Below are positions 53,872 to 63,931 of a DNA stretch of 64,000 nucleotides, piece after piece. The notes below the pieces were generated by a model. It was not told the DNA's origin. It saw nothing but the letters and a program-made list of their open reading frames with translations, and did not search any database. Each line of letters starts with the position of its first letter. The first letter of the stretch is position 1. The position numbers and the translations under genes were made by a program. Origin of the DNA: Ensifer sp. MPMI2T (GTDB taxonomy: Bacteria; Pseudomonadota; Alphaproteobacteria; Rhizobiales; Rhizobiaceae); assembly GCF_004827385.1 (NCBI RefSeq), contig NZ_SRXN01000027.1:1-64000 (forward strand), in the 5' to 3' direction.

Positions 53872-55212
53872 ATGAGCAAGAATATCCCGCCGGCTAACGA
53901 CACCAGCATCGCGATTTTTGAGCGCCTAGAATCTGAGGTGCGCGGCTACATTCGATCATTCCCGATCGTTTTCGACCGCGGGGTGGGCACAACCCTGATC
54001 GACGCAGAGGGTCGTGAATATCTCGACTTCTTCGCCGGGGCAGGGGCTCTCAATTATGGGCACAACAATCCAGCTTTCAAAAAGCCGTTGCTCGATTACA
54101 TTCAACGGGACGGCATCATTCACGGCCTGGATCTTGCCACGTGCGCAAAGAAGGGGTTCATCGAGGCGTTTGAGAAGTATATTCTGAAGCCCCGGGGTTT
54201 GAACTACAAGCTGCAGTTTACTGGCCCGACCGGCACGAACGCGGTCGAGGCGGCTCTTAAGCTCGCCCGCCAAGTCACAAAGAGATCGAACGTCGTGGCC
54301 TTCACAAATGGATTCCATGGCGTGAGCGCCGGCGCACTAGCGGCGACCGGAAACAAAAAGTACCGAAGCGCAGCAGGATACGGTCTCGCACACGTGACGG
54401 CGATGCCCTATGATGGCTATCTTGGACCTTCGGTTGACACGCTTGATTACTTCGAGAAACTGCTCAACGATCCGAGTAGCGGTCTGGACAAACCTGCCGC
54501 TGTTATTTTGGAAGCCATTCAGGGAGAAGGGGGCATTCGGCCCGCCAGCTTCAAATGGTTGCAGCGACTGCGCGAGATTACAAAGCGTCACGAGATTCTG
54601 CTCATCCTGGATGATATTCAGGCGGGTATTGGCCGCTCGGGAAAATTCTTCAGCTTCGAAGCAGCCGAGATTGTCCCGGACATCGTAACCTTGTCGAAGT
54701 CGATCTCGGCGGTCGGCACGCCAATGGCCCTCGTTCTTCTGAAGCCTGAACTCGACATCTGGTCCCCTGGGGCCCATAGCGGTACATACAGGGGTAACAA
54801 TCTTGCGTTCGTCGCTGCGCGGGCTGCTCTGGAGACATATTGGGCAGACGACAAATTTGAGAAGGAAATCGCTGCAAAATCGGCGATCCTCGCGGACGAA
54901 CTGAAGTCGATCGCCAACGATTTCCCCGAGCTTGGATTCACCGTGCGGGGCCGAGGACTGATGTACGGCCTTGTTTCAGAGAAGGACGCTTCGTTGCCCG
55001 GGAAGATCCAGACCGAAGCTCTTAAGCGCGGCCTGGTGATCGAGACTTGCGGCGGGCGCGGCGAGGTGCTGAAGTTCCTCGTGGCGCTGATCATCGCAGA
55101 AGCCGATTTGCGCAGGGGTCTATCGATCGTTCGTGAAAGCATCGGCGCGGTACAAGCCAGCTTGGCCAACGGCTCCGCCGCGGCTGCTGTTGCCGCCGAA
55201 GTCGACGCTTAG
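53872..55212 (+). CDS. class III aminotransferase, diaminobutyrate-2-oxoglutarate type
   Basis: 446 residues after an AGGAG site. Fold-type I PLP enzyme: FTGPTGTNAVEAALKLAR, FHGVSAGALAATGNKKYR, ILDDIQAGIGRSGKFFSFE (PLP-ring Asp) and the PLP Lys in DIVTLSKSIS. The start (DTSIAIFERLESEVRGYIRS, FPIVFDRGVG) is characteristic of EctB/diaminobutyrate aminotransferases. With no ectA or ectC beside it, a catabolic role is more likely than ectoine synthesis. Product would be a semialdehyde, fitting the downstream aldehyde dehydrogenase. Confidence 0.85.
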   Translation: MSKNIPPANDTSIAIFERLESEVRGYIRSFPIVFDRGVGTTLIDAEGREYLDFFAGAGALNYGHNNPAFKKPLLDYIQRDGIIHGLDLATCAKKGFIEAFEKYILKPRGLNYKLQFTGPTGTNAVEAALKLARQVTKRSNVVAFTNGFHGVSAGALAATGNKKYRSAAGYGLAHVTAMPYDGYLGPSVDTLDYFEKLLNDPSSGLDKPAAVILEAIQGEGGIRPASFKWLQRLREITKRHEILLILDDIQAGIGRSGKFFSFEAAEIVPDIVTLSKSISAVGTPMALVLLKPELDIWSPGAHSGTYRGNNLAFVAARAALETYWADDKFEKEIAAKSAILADELKSIANDFPELGFTVRGRGLMYGLVSEKDASLPGKIQTEALKRGLVIETCGGRGEVLKFLVALIIAEADLRRGLSIVRESIGAVQASLANGSAAAAVAAEVDA

Positions 55213-55343
55213 CAGCACGCTTACCAAATCAAAAGACGATCGGATCGCCTTCTGACACGAGGCGATCCTTCCCGGCCCGCGGTCGCTGCCCGTCCGACAA
55301 GAGTGCAGCGGCGGACCAATTAACGCAGCCAAGAGGCACGGAA

Positions 55344-56819
55344 ATGAGAGCGACAAACAGTGGGGTCGGAACTCCGATGGGCGGCGAGCACGTTGATATC
55401 TACGTCAATGGAAAACTACAGCGGGCGCACTCTGCAGCCCGGATCCCGGTTATCAACCCAGCTGACGAGCGCGAGTTCGCTACAATACCCGATAGTGACA
55501 AGGAAGACGTTTGTGCAGCCGTTGATGCCGCGCGCGCAGCGTTTAGGTCCTCAGGCTGGCCGCAGTTGCCACCATCTGAACGCGCCAAGTATTTGCGCAG
55601 GCTTGCTCGCGCGATTGACAAGCGCGCCGAGCAGTTTGGCGCAGTTGTCACGGCGCAAATTGGCATGCCTCTGGCGAGCTCTGTACAGTCAAGTGGGAGC
55701 GGCACCACGAAGCTCTATGACTATTACGCCGAGCTGGCCGATGAGCTCAAGGTTGAATACGAACGGATTGGACATGGCCTGCGTACGGTCATGCGATGCG
55801 AACCGGTCGGTGTTGCCGCGTTGATCGTGCCATGGAATGGACCTCAGGGCGCGATAGCATGGAAGTTGGCGCCGGCTCTCGCTGCCGGTTGCACGACCGT
55901 GATCAAGCCGCCACCAGAGGCATCACTGGACTCCTACCTTCTTGCCGAGGCTCTGGACGAGGCGGAAATTCCGCCGGGCGTAGTAAACATCGTTTTCGGC
56001 GGCCGCGAAACTGGAGCGTTGCTTGCATCACATCCAGGCGTCGACAAGGTCTCGTTTACCGGGTCAACCCAGGCCGGGCGCCATGTTGCTCTTGCCTGCG
56101 CCGAGCGCTTCGCTCGCGTCACGCTTGAGCTAGGGGGCAAGTCTGGAGCGATCCTACTCGATGACGCAGATCTCGATACATTTCTTCCACTCGTCGCGCC
56201 GGCTTGCATTCCTTTCAGTGGCCAGATCTGTCATGCCCTGACCCGAGTGCTTGCTCCGCGCTCACGCTATGACGAGGTTGTCGACGGTGTTGCAAGCAAG
56301 ATGGCCGCGCTGGTCGTCGGAGATCCGCTTGATCCAGCGACGCAGGTCGGTCCCCTCGTAGCCAAGCGGCAGTTGAACCGTGTCGAAGAGTATATTGCAT
56401 CCGGACGTGCTCAAGGCGCAAAGATCGTGACGGGCGGGGGTCGGCCGCCCGGCTTGGACGTTGGATATTACGTGCAGCCAACGGTTTTCCGCGACGTTGA
56501 TAGCACGATGCGCATTGCGCAGGAGGAGATCTTCGGACCGGTGGTATCGGTCATCCCCTACGACACCGAGGATGAGGCTGTGGCAATCTGCAACGGCACG
56601 GCGTACGGCCTGGGTGGGGCGGTGTTTACGACTAACCATGAGCGAGGCATGGCCGTTGCACGTCGGATCGAGGCTGGGGTGGTCGGCATCAACCGCTACA
56701 CTCTCCACATTGACGCACCCTTTGGCGGAATTAAGGGCAGTGGCCTTGGTCGTGAACTCGGGCCGGAGGGGTTGGCGGCGTTTCTCGAAAGCAAATCGAT
56801 ATTTCCGCCTCAACACTAA
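55344..56819 (+). CDS. aldehyde dehydrogenase
   Basis: 491 residues; ATG 55344 follows GAGG, and ATG 55377 would give a shorter form. ALDH motifs: VGVAALIVPWNGPQGAIAWK, SFTGSTQAGRHVAL, catalytic Glu in VTLELGGKSG, catalytic Cys in FSGQICHALTRVL, and FGGIKGSGLGRELGPEGLAA. It follows the aminotransferase by 131 bases and would oxidise the semialdehyde that enzyme makes. Confidence 0.87.
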   Translation: MRATNSGVGTPMGGEHVDIYVNGKLQRAHSAARIPVINPADEREFATIPDSDKEDVCAAVDAARAAFRSSGWPQLPPSERAKYLRRLARAIDKRAEQFGAVVTAQIGMPLASSVQSSGSGTTKLYDYYAELADELKVEYERIGHGLRTVMRCEPVGVAALIVPWNGPQGAIAWKLAPALAAGCTTVIKPPPEASLDSYLLAEALDEAEIPPGVVNIVFGGRETGALLASHPGVDKVSFTGSTQAGRHVALACAERFARVTLELGGKSGAILLDDADLDTFLPLVAPACIPFSGQICHALTRVLAPRSRYDEVVDGVASKMAALVVGDPLDPATQVGPLVAKRQLNRVEEYIASGRAQGAKIVTGGGRPPGLDVGYYVQPTVFRDVDSTMRIAQEEIFGPVVSVIPYDTEDEAVAICNGTAYGLGGAVFTTNHERGMAVARRIEAGVVGINRYTLHIDAPFGGIKGSGLGRELGPEGLAAFLESKSIFPPQH

Positions 56820-57031
56820 AGGGCGCTCTTAAGCGTGGGAGGCGGTTGCCCTGTTGCAATGCGCCTCCACCTAGACAATAGGGGTCTTTATCGGCCCAAA
56901 GTGATGTGGTGTCGAGACCAAACGAGAGGCGGTATGCGGTGACTGATCATCGCATGCCGTTGTCGAAGTAAAGGCGTATAATCGCCGCATGAGATAGCTG
57001 TTAAGTATATCGCCGCAGAAGGGGAGTTTTT

Positions 57032-58204
57032 ATGCCTATCGTCAGTCGGATCTCTGAAATCCTGCCCGACATCATTGCTTGGCGTCGCGATTTTCACGCA
57101 CATCCTGAACTTGGTTTTGACGTCAATCGAACCTCGGAAATCGTCGCCGAACGCCTGCGCGAATTTGGATGCGACGAGGTTGTGACGGGGATTGGAAAGA
57201 CCGGGGTTGTAGGCGTCCTTAAGGGCAGGATGGCTGTAAGGTCCGATAATCCTGAGGTTATTGGCTTACGTGCTGATATGGATGCACTGCCGATCGAGGA
57301 AACAACAAGCCTGCCCTATGCGTCAAAGAACAGGGGCTTTATGCATGCCTGCGGCCATGACGGACACACCGCGATGCTATTGGGAGCGGCACGCTACCTA
57401 GCCGAAACTCGCAACTTTGCGGGCACTGCCGTCTTCATCTTCGAACCTGCGGAAGAGGTGGGTACGGGCGCGCAAGCTATGATCGATGACGGACTGATGG
57501 AACGCTTCGCAATCGAGCAGGTCTATGGCATGCACAATCTGCCCGGCTTGCCGATCGGTGCCTTTGGTATCCGGCAAGGTCCGGTCATGGCGGCAACCGA
57601 CAGCATCGAGGTGAAAATCGAGGGCCGCGGCGGCCATCCCGGAATGCCGCACCAATGCATCGATGCGATTTTGGTCGCCGCGCAGTTGATCAACGCCCTG
57701 CAGCAAATCGTGGCCCAGAACGTTGATCCCTTGGAGTCGGCGGGTATCTCGTTCCACCAAATGCAATCCGGAGGCTCACAAAGAGTGATCCCGGAGGTAG
57801 CAGAACTACGTGGCAGCATGCGTACGCTGACGCCGGAGGTGCGGGAGCTTGTCAAAAAGCGTGTAACGGAGGTAGTCGCCGGCGTTGCCCAGCTGACCGG
57901 CGCCAAGATAGATCTCGTGATTCAGAGCAGCGATGCGGTGGTTTTCAACCAGACTAGGCAGACCGAGCTTGCCACCAAGGCTGCGAAAGAGGTGGTTGGT
58001 GAGGACAACGTGGTCAATACTCCTCCAGTGTTGGGAGGGGAGGATTTTTCCTATCTCGCGAAGGCGAGACCTGGTGCTTTCATCTGGTGCGGCAATGGAG
58101 GTAGCGCCGGTCTGCATCACGCCGCCTATGATTTCGAGGATAAGGCGATTCCGTACGGGACGTCGTACTGGATCACTCTCGTAGAAAACACGCTCACGGC
58201 TTGA
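57032..58204 (+). CDS. M20 family amidohydrolase (hippurate hydrolase-like)
   Basis: 390 residues. Metal-site motifs MHACGHDGHTAMLLGAARYL and FEPAEEVGTGAQAMIDDG, plus LGGEDFSYLAKARPG near the end. These enzymes release amino acids from N-acyl or N-carbamoyl conjugates. GGGG before the ATG is the binding site. In this cluster it would deacylate the imported substrate before transamination. Confidence 0.87.
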   Translation: MPIVSRISEILPDIIAWRRDFHAHPELGFDVNRTSEIVAERLREFGCDEVVTGIGKTGVVGVLKGRMAVRSDNPEVIGLRADMDALPIEETTSLPYASKNRGFMHACGHDGHTAMLLGAARYLAETRNFAGTAVFIFEPAEEVGTGAQAMIDDGLMERFAIEQVYGMHNLPGLPIGAFGIRQGPVMAATDSIEVKIEGRGGHPGMPHQCIDAILVAAQLINALQQIVAQNVDPLESAGISFHQMQSGGSQRVIPEVAELRGSMRTLTPEVRELVKKRVTEVVAGVAQLTGAKIDLVIQSSDAVVFNQTRQTELATKAAKEVVGEDNVVNTPPVLGGEDFSYLAKARPGAFIWCGNGGSAGLHHAAYDFEDKAIPYGTSYWITLVENTLTA

Positions 58205-58699
58205 GGCATACACCCCAATACAATGCTGTGCCGCGAGGCGACGGTGTCATTGACTGTAGGCAAGCATGTTATCTTTTGAGGCGAAACCCCGCATCGACCG
58301 GACACCAGAAGCCGCGCGACGGGTGGTCCTCGATGTGCGTGGGTTTGCCAAAGTCGCAGAGCGAACAAGCTTTCCGGGCGCTTCCCCTAAGAAGTGGAAA
58401 TGGCTGGCGACGCACCGGCGATTGTGGTGGATCTGCCCCCGGCGATGCTGTCTGCCTCCAGACTGCGGGGCAAAACAGGCGGGCTCGTTCGCCCGGGGAC
58501 GCCTGACCGGCGATACCTCTATGCAGCGAGCACTGCGGGGACCGATGGACAGGCAATGTCCAGAAGCACACCGTCGAGCCCTTCCAGTGAATAATTGCTT
58601 AGTCGTTCGTGAAGAACATCATTTTTGGGCGCGTTTTGGATTAAGTGGCGCCGGCGGAGCGCGGCACGAGCGTTTCAGTAAGGGCTTGAGACGGAGATC
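58205..58699. other. intergenic region before IS5-type relic
   Basis: About 495 bases without a supported gene. The open frames here have no start signals or family resemblance. The end of the transposon relic is not precisely visible. Confidence 0.35.
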
Positions 58700-60038
58700 G
58701 TTTGGTGCCGCGGCCAAAATGCCAGGAGCATGGCGGCAAGCAGGCACAAAAGTTGCCTGAACCAGTTGAGCAGAAGCGAGAAGTTTTATCCGGCGGCGGC
58801 CAGGACGGCGTTGATGGCATCACCGTTTCGTCCGGCGAGGTAATTTCGGTCCATCCGATGCTCGTTCTTCAGATGCCCAATGACGGGCTCGACGGCGGAT
58901 CGCCGTCGCATCTGGCGCTTTATCGCCGGCGTCACACGGCGCTTCTGACCGCTGGTGAAGACCCTGAACTTGTGGGGCTCAGGTGCATTGTGGCCGCGAT
59001 AACCGGCATCGGCCAGGATGCGGGAGAGCTCGCTGCCGATCATCGCCTCCATGTCGGGAATAACGGTTGCGAGTGTATGACCATCGTATGGATTGCCTGG
59101 CAGCGCCATGGCATGCAGGGCGAACTGACCGCCCTTTGAACGGTTCAGTGTGGTTGCGACGGATACCTTCACCCCGAACTCATACGGCTTGTGCGCCTTG
59201 CCCTTGCCGATGCATTCAACCTCGTCGGCATGCAGGCTGTAGATCTTGCGGCCGCGCTGACGCTGCTTCTGCTCCAGAACGGTTCTGGCCTGATAGAGCG
59301 GCCAGATGAAGATCGCCTTGAGCTGTTCGTCGCCGGCAACCTGACGCTCGATATCGCGGATGGTCCGCCCGAGATAGGTCGTCAGCTTGCGCTTTGCCCG
59401 CCCGCTTGATTTGCTTGGCATGGACATAGCGCTGGTACTGGATCAGCGCGAACTTGCCGAGCCGCACATAGGACCGGCGTAGATCGAGCCCCACTTTCCT
59501 GGCCAACCGCACGAGCCGCTCCCGTGCCCGGTGAATAAGCCTGGCATCGGTCGGGAACATGACGTTCTTCGGTTTGCACGGTGGTGTCGACGATCACCTG
59601 TCGCGTATCCTGCGGCTTCATCGCCCCGGTCCTGACCGCCACCGCAAGGCTTTCCTGAAGGAGCGTCTTGATCCGCGCCTCGCCCATGCGCTGGCGCCAG
59701 CGTGTCATCGACGAACGGTCGAAGGGCAAGGCATGCTGGAAGAATTCTTCGCCACAGAAATATTGCGCATACGGGCTGTCGAGGTAACGGGCGCAGACAG
59801 CCTCATCCGACAGATTGAAGGTGTGCTTGAGGATCGCCAGTCCCGCCATCAGCCGCGTCGGCAACGGCGGCAGGCCGGAACCATCCGAATAAACCTCGCC
59901 AAACCGTTGTTCCAGAAACGGCCAGTCGATCGTCTGCGCCAATTGCACCAGTTCGTGCTTCAGGTCGATGATCTGGTCGAGCCGGGAGCGGAACAGATCC
60001 TGCTCTCCTGTCTCACGCCGTTCCGTCGGTCTGGACAT
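58700..60038 (-). mobile_element. IS5-family transposase, disrupted
   Basis: From ATG 60038 the first frame (MSRPTERRETGEQDLFRSRL, YLDSPYAQYFCGEEFFQHAL) runs to VIVDTTVQTEE near 59570. A second frame gives VMFPTDARLIHRARERLVRL to KQIKRAGKA near 59410. A third gives KRKLTTYLGRTIRDIERQV to VLAAAG, where a TAA at 58786 replaces the usual Tyr of GYNFSLLL; the reading continues NFSLLLNWFRQLLCLLAAML. Two frameshifts and one nonsense codon make it inactive. It separates the M20 gene from the second ABC importer. The inverted repeats were not located. Confidence 0.8.
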
Positions 60039-60250
60039 CTATCGGCTCCGATTCGTCGCGACAAATAGAGTGAATCAGACTTCGGCACTAAACCAAAATC
60101 TGAAGCCAAAAATCCACCCAGAATATCAACCACTTACAGATTCTTCACGGCCGACTGCTTACGAGGCGCAGATCGATGACATTCTGCCTGATCGCCTCCT
60201 CGGCCACAGCTAAGGAGGCGCAATACTGTCGGGCAGCCATTGGCTGGACG

Positions 60251-61129
60251 TCACTGCTTGCAGAGGTCCAAAGTCGGAGTCCCGTCTGGTAGGCTCGCTT
60301 TAGTATAGCCGTACCGAGCAACTGTCCGCATCATTTCTTCGGAGCCAATATAGTCTTTCATAACAGCGTTGAACGCGTCGACCGTGGCCTGTTGGTCTGG
60401 CAGGAAGGCGAAAGCGGGGTAGCCCGTAACCGGTGGTGTGAACGGATCAGCCAGTTCTACGCTGTCGTCCTCGTCCGCAAATTTCTTGACTGTGAAATAG
60501 TCACCAGCGCCAGCGTCGGCGCGGCCAGCTTTAACAGCCTGCAGAATCTCCGCCGGTCCGCCTACCTGCATGATCTTGTCATCAGGGATGCCGACTTCTT
60601 GTGCGTAGGCCACGGAATCGTAGCCGGCGGCCGTAACGAATGTAAGTCCCTTATCGCGCACATCCTGGTAGGAATGCAGGGCTTTAGGGTTGCCGTTCGG
60701 CACCAGGAGACCGTCAGCGCCTCTGCCGAGTGGCTCAGTGAATAGAACGTTGCGGCAGCGCTCGGGCAGGATGAACATACCACCCGTGATAATATCGAAA
60801 CGTCCGGCCTGCAGGCCGGGTATGAGCGAACCCCATTCTGTCACAACAGGTTCAACCTTCGTCGTGCCCAGTCTCTTCAGGATGTCGAGGGTCATCGCAT
60901 TGACGAAGCCGAGCGGCTCGTTGTTTTCACCGGGGTAAGCCCAAGGGATTTCATTGGAAAATCCTATCCGGATCGTCTCGCCGTTCTTGATTTTGTCCAA
61001 TAGCGACTGCGCCGAGGCCGCGCCCACTGTCGAGCCGATCAAGACCGCCGCAATGCCAATCGAGAGCATCGCCCTCAGGATCGCACGTCTTGCGACAATT
61101 CCAATTTTAGTTTGTTGCTGTTCGTTCAT
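60251..61129 (-). CDS. ABC transporter substrate-binding protein (second importer)
   Basis: 292 residues from ATG 61129 (GGGAGGG nine bases upstream). Signal sequence AILRAMLSIGIAAVLIGSTV to ASAQS. SBP_bac_3 fold: IRIGFSNEIPWAYPGENNEP, GFVNAMTLDILKRLG, RFDIITGGMFILPERC. It is EhuB-like and related to, but distinct from, the binding protein at 47557. It lies 577 bases after the ATPase gene of its operon. Confidence 0.87.
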   Translation of the reverse strand: MNEQQQTKIGIVARRAILRAMLSIGIAAVLIGSTVGAASAQSLLDKIKNGETIRIGFSNEIPWAYPGENNEPLGFVNAMTLDILKRLGTTKVEPVVTEWGSLIPGLQAGRFDIITGGMFILPERCRNVLFTEPLGRGADGLLVPNGNPKALHSYQDVRDKGLTFVTAAGYDSVAYAQEVGIPDDKIMQVGGPAEILQAVKAGRADAGAGDYFTVKKFADEDDSVELADPFTPPVTGYPAFAFLPDQQATVDAFNAVMKDYIGSEEMMRTVARYGYTKASLPDGTPTLDLCKQ

Positions 61130-61705
61130 AATGCAAGCCCTCCCAGCTCGCGGTTTCGCCGCCAGTTCCGCCATCGTGAGATCTCGCTTATGTCCATACT
61201 TCAGCTTCGAGTACGGACGCGGCGGTTCCTGATTTCTGGTGGAGACAACCCGGCCCAACAAAACACCACTATGCCTCTCCAAAACGATATTCTGGGTACC
61301 GAAACTTTCGACACCCACCACGAACGTAGCAACATGTGTGAGCCGTTTTGCGCAAATCATCGACCTTTGCCGCAGCAAATCGGCGTTTAGCGGGGTGCGC
61401 GTGTGGCGTCTGTTTACCCGTGATGAAGGCTCAATCGATTGTTTGATGATCAGCTGCGTCAGCGAAATGGCGGTGACCGAAGCCCATTTTCAGAGCTGCA
61501 GAATGCCCCCCGGGCCCCGGGCTTCTGCAGCCGACGAAGACTGGTTCACCAAGAAAAAGCGCGTCAGTGGCGAACCTTAGCCTCGCATAATATGTGACTT
61601 ACGCAGCCAAACTGAGCGATCTGAAATGAGTACTTACCGCTTAAGTCGAAAGCGCTCCAGTATAGGTCTCGCTGGAACACTAACCTCATCGCATGGGGCA
61701 TATGC
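61130..61705. other. long intercistronic gap with hairpin
   Basis: No gene is supported between the ATPase and binding-protein genes. CTGCAGAA (61496-61503) and TTCTGCAG (61523-61530), extended by GCCC/GGGC pairs, form a strong stem without T-run, suitable for mRNA processing or differential expression of the binding protein. A separate promoter for the binding protein is possible. Confidence 0.45.
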
Positions 61706-62584
61706 CTATCCCGCCTCGAGGACGGCACTGAGGAACTGACGGGTCCGCTCGTTTTGAGGATCTGAGAATAATTGGTCTGGCGGGCCCTGTTCCGCAATTT
61801 TGCCGCCGTAAAAGAAGCAAACGCGATCGGAAAACTCCTTCGCGAAGCCCATTTGGTGTGTAACCATTAACATAGTAAGATTATGCTCTGCCCCGAGCTT
61901 CCGAATGACGTTCAGTACCTCCCCGACGAGCTCCGGGTCCAGCGCGGAGGTCACCTCGTCAAACAGCATCACCTTGGGTCGCATGGCCAGGGCCCGAGCG
62001 ATAGCTACGCGCTGCTTCTGGCCTCCGGAAAGCTGGATCGGAAAATGGCTCTTCTTGTCGCCAAGCCCCACCATATCAAGCAGCTCTGCCGCTCGCGCCT
62101 CAGCTTCCTGCTTGGAGAGCCCAAGCACTGACACCGGCGCCTCCATGCAGTTCTGAAGCGCGGTCATGTGCGGGAACAGATTAAAGTGCTGGAAAACCAT
62201 GCCGATCTTTCCGCGCACGCGCCGCAGATGACGGTCACTCGCTGTTACCATCTGTCCGTTCTTCTGCATGTGCGTGAGCGGCTCCCCGTCGACCCAGATC
62301 ACCCCTTCGTTGATGCGCTCCAGCGTCATCAGCATACGCAGCACGGTCGTCTTGCCCGAGCCCGAGGGGCCGATAATCGACACCTTCTCATTGCGAGCAA
62401 TGTCGAGATTGAGCTTGTCCAGGACGGTCAGCGTGCCATATCGCTTTGCAACGTTCTCGAAGCGGACCATGGGCTCGCTCGTGGCTTTTTCCTTGGCCGC
62501 AACATCGAGATTAAGATTGTCTGGCATGTCCACCGTGCCGTAGTTTTTTGTGATGCGCTCCAAGCGAACCGTTTGGTCGTTCAT
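61706..62584 (-). CDS. amino acid ABC transporter ATPase with duplicated N-terminus
   Basis: 292 residues, about 38 more than the family norm. Residues 6-33 ([15 protein letters not shown] to [11 protein letters not shown]) repeat in residues 40-67 ([15 protein letters not shown] to [11 protein letters not shown]). After the repeat come Walker [12 protein letters not shown]-loop [10 protein letters not shown], signature [15 protein letters not shown], Walker [16 protein letters not shown] and MVTHQMGFA. Met39 (62470) is where a normal protein would start; the upstream ATG follows the permease stop by ten bases. Confidence 0.88.
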   Translation of the reverse strand: MNDQTVRLERITKNYGTVDMPDNLNLDVAAKEKATSEPMVRFENVAKRYGTLTVLDKLNLDIARNEKVSIIGPSGSGKTTVLRMLMTLERINEGVIWVDGEPLTHMQKNGQMVTASDRHLRRVRGKIGMVFQHFNLFPHMTALQNCMEAPVSVLGLSKQEAEARAAELLDMVGLGDKKSHFPIQLSGGQKQRVAIARALAMRPKVMLFDEVTSALDPELVGEVLNVIRKLGAEHNLTMLMVTHQMGFAKEFSDRVCFFYGGKIAEQGPPDQLFSDPQNERTRQFLSAVLEAG

Positions 62585-62594
62585 GGCTGAACTC

Positions 62595-63263
62595 CTACTG
62601 TAGATGATAGCGGCGATTGAGCCAGAATCCTACCGTCTGCACGATGGCGGATGCGACCAGACTGAATACGAGATAAAAGAAGCCGACCATGGTGATTGCC
62701 TCGATATATCGATAGTTGTTTGCACCAAAATTCTTGGCCTGCTGCAGCATCTCAAGGATCGCGATTGCCGCCAAGATTGGCGTGTCCTTGAACATACTTA
62801 TGAAATAGTTCCCTAAACTGGGCACAATCGGTGGGATTGCCTGCGGCAGAATGATGGCGCGCCAGCTTCGTGACTTTGAAAGGTTGAGCGCTGTGCAAGC
62901 CTCCCATTGCCCTCCCTCGACGTTTTCGATTCCGCCACGGTAGCATTCAGAGCAATAGGCCGCATAGTGGATACCCAACACGCCGATGCCCGCGGACCAA
63001 GCAGGGATAACCACTCCAAACTGGGGCCCGACGAAATAGACAAAGAACACCTGCAGCAACAGCGGAGTGGAACGAATAAATTCGACGATTTCCGCCATAG
63101 CTGTAGATATATAGCGGTTCGGTGACTGCCGGATGAGGGCGAATACCAAGCCCAACACCAGCGCTATTGCGAAGCCAAGCAGCGTCGCCTGAACGGTGAC
63201 AATCGCACCCCGATAGATATATGGGAGCGCTTCCCAGACATAGGACCAATCCCAGATATTCAT
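62595..63263 (-). CDS. amino acid ABC transporter permease (second importer, 2)
   Basis: 222 residues, about five membrane helices, EAA motif [20 protein letters not shown] then [19 protein letters not shown]. Overlaps the upstream permease by ATGA, showing translational coupling. Confidence 0.88.
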   Translation of the reverse strand: MNIWDWSYVWEALPYIYRGAIVTVQATLLGFAIALVLGLVFALIRQSPNRYISTAMAEIVEFIRSTPLLLQVFFVYFVGPQFGVVIPAWSAGIGVLGIHYAAYCSECYRGGIENVEGGQWEACTALNLSKSRSWRAIILPQAIPPIVPSLGNYFISMFKDTPILAAIAILEMLQQAKNFGANNYRYIEAITMVGFFYLVFSLVASAIVQTVGFWLNRRYHLQ

Positions 63264-63931
63264 ACCAGCACCTCCCGTACGAAGCCGCGCGAGAAGCGGC
63301 GTTCAAGCCAGCGCACAAAGGGAGTAATGAGGGCGCGGGCGATGAAGTAATAGCCGAATAGCGCCACTGCAAAGAACAGCAGGTAGTTGCCCGTGGCGTC
63401 CGCGGCCAGCTTGGAGGCAGTGGTCAACTCGGTAATGGTGATGAAAAAGATGAGCGATGTACCTTTAAGGAGATCGATCAGCAGGTTTCCCCAAGCAGGT
63501 AGCATGCTGCGAATTGCCTGTGGAAGTACGATACGCCGAAGCATGGCGATGCGTGGGAAATTGAGTGCGATGCTCGCCTCATATTGACCACGGTCTACGG
63601 CTTGGATGGCTGCGCGAACCAATTCTGCGCCATAGCCGGAGACGTTCATGCCGACACCAAGGATGGCAACGGTCCAGGGTGACAAAATAATTCCAAAGAT
63701 TGGCAGTACGAAGAACCACAGGTAAAGCTGCACCAGCAGCGACGTTCCCCGGAAAAACTCGATATAGATGACTGCTAACCAGCGTAGCGGCCATCTAGGC
63801 GAGATCCGGATAAGGCCAACGATCAGCCCTAGGAAGATCGCCACCAAAGATGACCCAACGGTCACCACGAGAGTGATAGCGACACCCTTCATCAGCGCGG
63901 CCACGCTGAAGCCCAGCGCGAATTCATTCAT
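63260..63931 (-). CDS. amino acid ABC transporter permease (second importer, 1)
   Basis: 223 residues, five helices, EAA motif DRGQYEASIALNFPRIAMLR then RIVLPQAIRSMLPAWGNLL. First gene of the minus-strand importer operon inside the window; its promoter would lie at or beyond 63932-64000, where nothing else is seen. Confidence 0.88.
   Translation of the reverse strand: MNEFALGFSVAALMKGVAITLVVTVGSSLVAIFLGLIVGLIRISPRWPLRWLAVIYIEFFRGTSLLVQLYLWFFVLPIFGIILSPWTVAILGVGMNVSGYGAELVRAAIQAVDRGQYEASIALNFPRIAMLRRIVLPQAIRSMLPAWGNLLIDLLKGTSLIFFITITELTTASKLAADATGNYLLFFAVALFGYYFIARALITPFVRWLERRFSRGFVREVLV

Noticed and set aside
53872-55212. ectoine biosynthesis cluster
   Set aside because: The aminotransferase is EctB-like, but ectA and ectC are absent and the neighbours are catabolic.
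58266-58760. 164-residue plus-strand open frame before the IS5-type relic
   Set aside because: No start signal or recognisable family and it runs into transposase sequence on the other strand.
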